Assembly (NCBI GenBank): GCA_038496445.1
Contig: JALMLS010000387.1
Location: forward strand, 1-64,000
DNA length: 64,000 bases
Direction of reading: 5' to 3'
Source: Trichosphaerium sp. ATCC 40318
Taxonomy: Eukaryota; Discosea; Flabellinia; Trichosidae
Position numbers and translations under genes: made by a program. Shown here one piece after another: positions 59,995 through 64,000 of the stretch. The notes beneath the pieces are model-generated. The model searched no databases and was not told the origin of the DNA. It saw only the letters and a program-made list of their open reading frames with translations. Numbering within the stretch: position 1 is the stretch's first letter; the number at the start of each line of letters is the position of its first letter.

Positions 59995-60874
59995 ATGTCA
60001 GTCAAACGTCCTACCTCAGGCGTAGCTATTTCATCACAATCCTTGTTGTCAATACCTGTTGAGGTTCTTTTGATTATTATCGTGAGAAATGGCATTTCAT
60101 GGCAAGATTTGGCTTCGTTACAACAATCAAACCATTTTCTGGACGATATGATACGAAACAACTCAGATTATATTTATCGAGGCTTGTACCATCGTAAATG
60201 GGGTAAGGGCGCTGAAGAAATAGAGTCTGCTATCCACGTGATTATTCAGAAAAATTTAATGAAGTAAACCCATAGCACCACCTACTGCATACAAATTAGA
60301 ACCAATCACGTGGAAAGAAAAGTACAAAAACAAACTTGTTCCAAACATCATTGCTGAATTGACTTGTGATAAAACACGTGTACATAACGGTGATACTATA
60401 TTATTCACACTCAAACTAGAAAATGTTGGTAACAAATCAGAGACCATACAATCCAGAGGTATTGAAGGAGGTCATGGTTTATATGTATGGAATCCTAGAG
60501 TATCAGTTTCTTCTTCATATTTAGGTAATTATAGAACCATTAACTTTAGTGTTCCAAGCCTACATTACTTAGATATTATACTCAATCCAGGAGATGTACA
60601 AACATACACAGAACCTTTTCGTTTTGGTATATCACATCCATGCACAAACATTTTCTTCTCTAAGTCACAAGATGATAAACCTTCGGAAATGTTATCTCTT
60701 CATAGTAAAAGCTTAGAAGTACGTGTTGCTGATTCTTCAACACCACATGTATTTCAGCTTCAAGCGTTTTTTAAACTTAACATTGTAAAGAAAAAACGTG
60801 AGGAGATGTCAGGCCATTGTTCTTATCTTAGTAGTAGTATTGTAAATCTTACCATGTACAAGCAAAAACAATAA
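59995..60874 (+). pseudogene. Second copy of the F-box/Ig-like gene, frameshifted
   Basis: Inverted copy of the gene at 23974-24867. The F-box half is almost identical at DNA level from about 60055 to 60480 except for a 2-nt deletion at about 60265 (AAGTAAACCC for AAGTATAAACCC) that makes a stop after NLMK. The body then continues in the other frame to 60874. From about 60495 to 60715 the two copies differ at many bases. The 3' 150 bp are nearly identical again (VRVADSSTPHVFQLQ). Confidence 0.88.
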
Positions 60875-60917
60875 ACTAGATGCCCAACCAACTTGAAAAT
60901 GTTTTTTGATGACTGAT

Positions 60918-61487
60918 TTATTTGTAAAAAGCATGTTTGCGTATTTGTCCATCACATGCCCACTCCCTGTACCATCCGTCCAACATGCCATTTTTAGAAT
61001 AAAAGCAATGTTTGTGTAGTACGTTATTATAGTGCCACTCCATGTACTCACCTGTCAAGCAACCTTTGTTGTAAAAGCAGTGAAGTACTAAATCACTGTC
61101 ACGCCACTTTTTGTATTCTCCGTTTAATTCACCTTGTGAATAAAAGCAACGTTGGAGCAATGTATCTGTACCGCCCATCCACTCCTTATACTCACCATCT
61201 TTTTTGCCGTTTGAGTATATGCATTGTTCAAGTGGTAAACCAGATTCATGCCATTTATTGTACTCTCCAACCAATCGGCCTTTAACATAAAAACAAATCA
61301 AAAACAGTTTGCCGTTGTCATACCATTCTTTGTACTCTTTGCTTAACTTGTCTCTGGCATACGAACAATGTACTTTCAATTGTCCGTTTCTTAACCAGTG
61401 CTTGTGAACGCCATGACGTTTGCCATGTTTCCAAGAACATTTACGGAGAAGCTTCCGCGTGTTGTTTTGACAATGAAGTTGTTTCAT
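60918..61487 (-). CDS. MORN/YwqK-type repeat protein
   Basis: Single exon, 189 aa; ATG at 61487 (MKQLHCQNNTRK). About seven repeats of 22-24 residues of the type G-x-Y-x-x-W-x-x-(N/S)-G-x-L-x-x-x-C-x-Y-x-x-G: KEYKEWYDNGKLFLICFYVK, GEYNKWHESGLPLEQCIYSN, GEYKKWRDSDLVLHCFYNKG. This repeat (MORN_2/YwqK class) is known in bacteria, protists and large DNA viruses of amoebae. The function is not known; beta-hairpin scaffolding or membrane contact is inferred. No signal peptide. CACGTG about 198 nt upstream. Confidence 0.8.
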   Translation of the reverse strand: MKQLHCQNNTRKLLRKCSWKHGKRHGVHKHWLRNGQLKVHCSYARDKLSKEYKEWYDNGKLFLICFYVKGRLVGEYNKWHESGLPLEQCIYSNGKKDGEYKEWMGGTDTLLQRCFYSQGELNGEYKKWRDSDLVLHCFYNKGCLTGEYMEWHYNNVLHKHCFYSKNGMLDGWYREWACDGQIRKHAFYK

Positions 61488-62057
61488 CACACACCATGCT
61501 TTCTGAGCTTAGAATCAAACCTTGTCGTCATCGCCATGTGTTTTGATAACAATGGCCATTTATAAAAAATGTCAGCGGCTAAATCAGTAATACAAAGGTG
61601 TAGCTCCACTGGGAGGTTGTGCAGGTGACTAAAATCAATGCTGTCCTTATGTATCTACTATCACGTTATAAAAATAAAAGATACACGTGTACTACCTTTT
61701 CCATTGTTGCGAAAGTGGTATAGTTTAATGATTTTATTCGTTCTCATTTCAATGATTTGTAACGCGCAATAAGCTTGGCTAAGTTTGTCGTCACTAACCA
61801 AAGGAGTATCTATTTACGATACTTTCCGTTAAAACATACGCCTGAAAGGTTGTTCACAAATATCGCTCTAAAACTCAGGCGCTTTTACAGTTCATTGAGA
61901 CTAAATTTCGGAAAGCATTTTTTACCGTAACTTTATTCACTTATTCAATGCTCTAATTTTACATACTCTCAGCCGGTAAACTTTTATTGCGAAAGGAATA
62001 AAAAATCGTTTCGCTACTGCATTTGTAGCCTATCAAAAAAATAAGCAAAAGGATATT
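61488..62057. other. Intergenic, nothing recognised
   Basis: Promoter side of the MORN-like gene with ACACGTGT at about 61684. Confidence 0.4.
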
Positions 62058-62129
62058 AGGCTCCACCCGGAGTCGAACCGGGGTCACATGTACCAAAAAC
62101 ACGTATGATAACCGTTACACCATGGAGCC
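62058..62129 (-). tRNA. tRNA-Gln (TTG), divergent isodecoder
   Basis: Acceptor GGCTCCA pairs with TGGAGCC; T-arm CCCGG-TTCGACT-CCGGG. Anticodon stem CGTGT/ACATG encloses TTTTGGT, giving TTG. The body differs from the Gln tRNAs at 16083 and 18531, so this is a separate isodecoder. No intron. Confidence 0.85.
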
Positions 62130-62533
62130 ATTTGTTGATATGCACTAGCTGAGACGCAATACCGATCGAAAAAATATCCCAAAAGCATAGCATTTATGCA
62201 GTAGTTTAACGCTGCGAATTAGCTATTTGACGCACGCATTATACCCACGGCAATCCTCACGTTGTGATACGCTTGTTATACGCTTGTTATACCTCATGTC
62301 GCTTGTAAAGTTGCCTAATAACTAATTTAATTGTAGGTACGTTAAAATAGGGTCCATTTGCTTGGTATCACGATCTGGCATTTCGCTCTACCATCGCAAA
62401 AATTTTACGAAACACGCTATAACTACTTCGACTGACATTATACTATGTTTCTGTACGTTAATTGTGAACTAGGACTTTTTTTGAATGCGGTTGGTATTTA
62501 TTGTTGACGACAAAAGAACGTTTGAGTTACAGC
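62130..62533. other. Intergenic with 11-bp tandem duplication
   Basis: TACGCTTGTTA occurs twice in a row at 62268-62289. Nothing else seen. Confidence 0.5.
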
Positions 62534-63916
62534 TTATTCGTTTAGTAGGTCATCATCACAGATAGAAGGTTGGGTAGTCTCAGGACCTAAAACAATACCA
62601 TCCACGATATTGTTGATGAACACACCATACTGATGGTGAGCATTTGCAGCGGTCATGCCTTCGGTGGATAATACAGGCATAGTAGGAAGGGTAAATGTCC
62701 CGAAAGGCATATCAAGCGTCATTGGATCATGAAATTGCTCTACATCCATACCAATAGTGAGAATATCGACAACGAAATCCTCTTCATCTGGGAGAGTAGG
62801 TGCAACAAGGTCATCATCACTGTTTACAACTACAAAGGTAGTCAGTAAAATAAAAAACAAAAAAAAACAAGATTGCAAAAAAAAAAAAAAAATTCGTACC
62901 AAAAGGCATAGGAGGTTGTTGATTGGTGTTGTTGACGACTGGTAAAGATGGTAGTACCAAAGCTTCAGCGACAAAGCTTTCAACGTTTTGAGTGCACGTT
63001 GGAGGGTTTGGTGAAGCCTGAGCGCAGACGGAAGGAGGAACGTGAACCTTTGGTTCTTCTTTCACTTCGTTGATAGTACTTGGACTGTTGGCAGGCGTCC
63101 CGGAGACTGTTGGAAATAGCACAGTTGCTGGAGCGCAGGTTGGCTTCTTTACACGCTTGCAAGGTTTCGTAGTGGTGCGTGGAGCATCTTCTCGTTTGCG
63201 TCTTGCCCTACGGGCGACTGTAGGACGAAGGTTGTTGGCGGCAATCCATTCTTTTAAATCCTTACTACGGCGGTTCCTATTGTTGTTGAACCAAGTCTTG
63301 ACTCTTTCCCAGGTGATGTTGCAGAAGAAACCAAGGCGTTGTCTTTCGGCGAAGCTTGGGTATGGATCCTAATGATTGCAATGAGTACGAGAAGGCACAA
63401 AGACAAAAAAAACAAAGCGAAAAAGAAGAAAAAAATACTGAAACGTACTGTAGCGTGTTGAAAGAGCCAGTTTGTTAGGATGAGTGTAGCACGGTGAGAG
63501 AGAGTTTTAGAGGCAGCAGGGAGAGAAGCTACATTGTTGACCTCGTTTTGAATCATGGTGTACAGCCTGCTTTGTAGAAGAAGTCTCATCTGATTGAACT
63601 TTACGTCAAGTTGTTTGAGGTGGTTGTTCGTTTGTTGTTGAGTAAGAAACTCTGAAAGAGGTTCCTGAGAGGCTTCAAGCTTAAGGAGATGTACTTTCTC
63701 CTTGATGAACTTTTCAAGCTTGGCAAGCCTTGCCGTGTATTGAGTGAACATAAATGCAGCTTTCTCTTTGATGAGTTGAGAATCGAGAGCACTTCCAAAT
63801 CTTTCAAAAACAGCTTTTTGAGTTAACGGAGGTATGATTGATTCCATGAGACTCATATTACTAAGTTCTTTGTTTAATGCTTCCATAGGCGTATTTGGTA
63901 GGGCTTTGACTTCCAT
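62534..63916 (-). CDS. Homeodomain transcription factor (fungal mating-type HD-like)
   Basis: Three exons, 63449-63916, 62900-63368 and 62534-62829, give 410 aa. The N-terminal about 110 residues are helical (AFMFTQYTARLAKLEKFIKE..), like the dimerisation region of fungal HD proteins. The homeodomain spans the first intron: SHRATLILTNWLFQHAT joins DPYPSFAERQ, then ITWERVKTWFNNNRNRRSKD. The recognition helix keeps W48, F49, N51 and R53, and the preceding loop has the DPYPS form seen in fungal and TALE homeodomains. A basic stretch (RRARRKRED, KPCKRVKK) follows, then a Pro/Thr-rich and acidic C-terminus. In fungi such genes often act as mating-type or dimorphism regulators; whether this is a MAT locus cannot be told with only one HD gene in view. 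Confidence 0.88.
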
Positions 63917-64000
63917 GTTCGAGTTCTATTGAGGAGAGGAGTTGTTATCCGTGTGTAGCTTTGATAGAATAGTTTTTAGGCACAAAAACTTCAAAGATTT

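Overview
The window is nuclear DNA of a eukaryote with many introns. It is AT-rich and gene-dense. Genes lie on both strands and most are cut by very short spliceosomal introns (about 31-60 nt is common), many starting GTACG. There are tRNA-type Pol III genes and no operons or ribosome binding sites. Recognisable genes are a Ras-type GTPase, COPII SEC23, a CLU/TIF31-type clustered-mitochondria protein, a beta-tubulin, an MDR oxidoreductase, an FAD amine oxidase, a GH43-like glycosidase and a fungal-style homeodomain protein. Secreted modules found mostly in opisthokonts also occur (MRH-like, dermatopontin-like, EGF-like plus 7TM). I infer a unicellular opisthokont, perhaps an early-diverging fungus or a close relative; the species cannot be named from the sequence.

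Layout. 1-3.3 kb: two tandem paralogous genes for a secreted/membrane protein, the left one cut by the window edge. 4.5-11.1 kb: ankyrin, RGS-like, CTD-like repeat, Ras, amine oxidase and small membrane-protein genes. 12.0-12.8 kb: an inverted, internally deleted relic of the 1.4-3.3 kb gene. 13.8-15.6 kb: an EGF-7TM receptor-like gene. 15.9-18.8 kb: a large inverted repeat whose arms each carry tRNA-His and tRNA-Gln, with a putative regulatory protein gene in the loop. 19.2-21.4 kb: two secreted-protein genes. 22-24 kb is almost empty. 24-26.6 kb: an F-box protein and the GH43 gene. 27.6-36.4 kb: CLU and SEC23, divergently transcribed. 36.7-42 kb: an MRH-domain protein and a partly resolved membrane protein. 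43.7-51.6 kb: beta-propeller, F-box/LRR, MDR, dermatopontin-like and beta-tubulin genes. 51.9-59.4 kb: a cluster of F-box/LRR genes. 60-61.5 kb: a frameshifted copy of the 24-kb F-box gene and a MORN-like repeat protein. 62.5-63.9 kb: the homeodomain gene.

The housekeeping genes (SEC23, CLU, Ras, tubulin, MDR, amine oxidase) splice into long uninterrupted frames. The duplicated families (surface receptor, F-box/LRR, F-box/Ig-like, dermatopontin-like) repeatedly show one- or two-base indels or nonsense codons, so decay sits in the fast-evolving part. Two signals run through the window: a strong excess of the palindrome CACGTG in promoters and introns, and an unusual 5' splice-site habit (GTACG, plus several GC-AG introns). 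Exon coordinates were derived by hand from splice signals and reading phase; most multi-exon models close in frame exactly, and those that do not are flagged.
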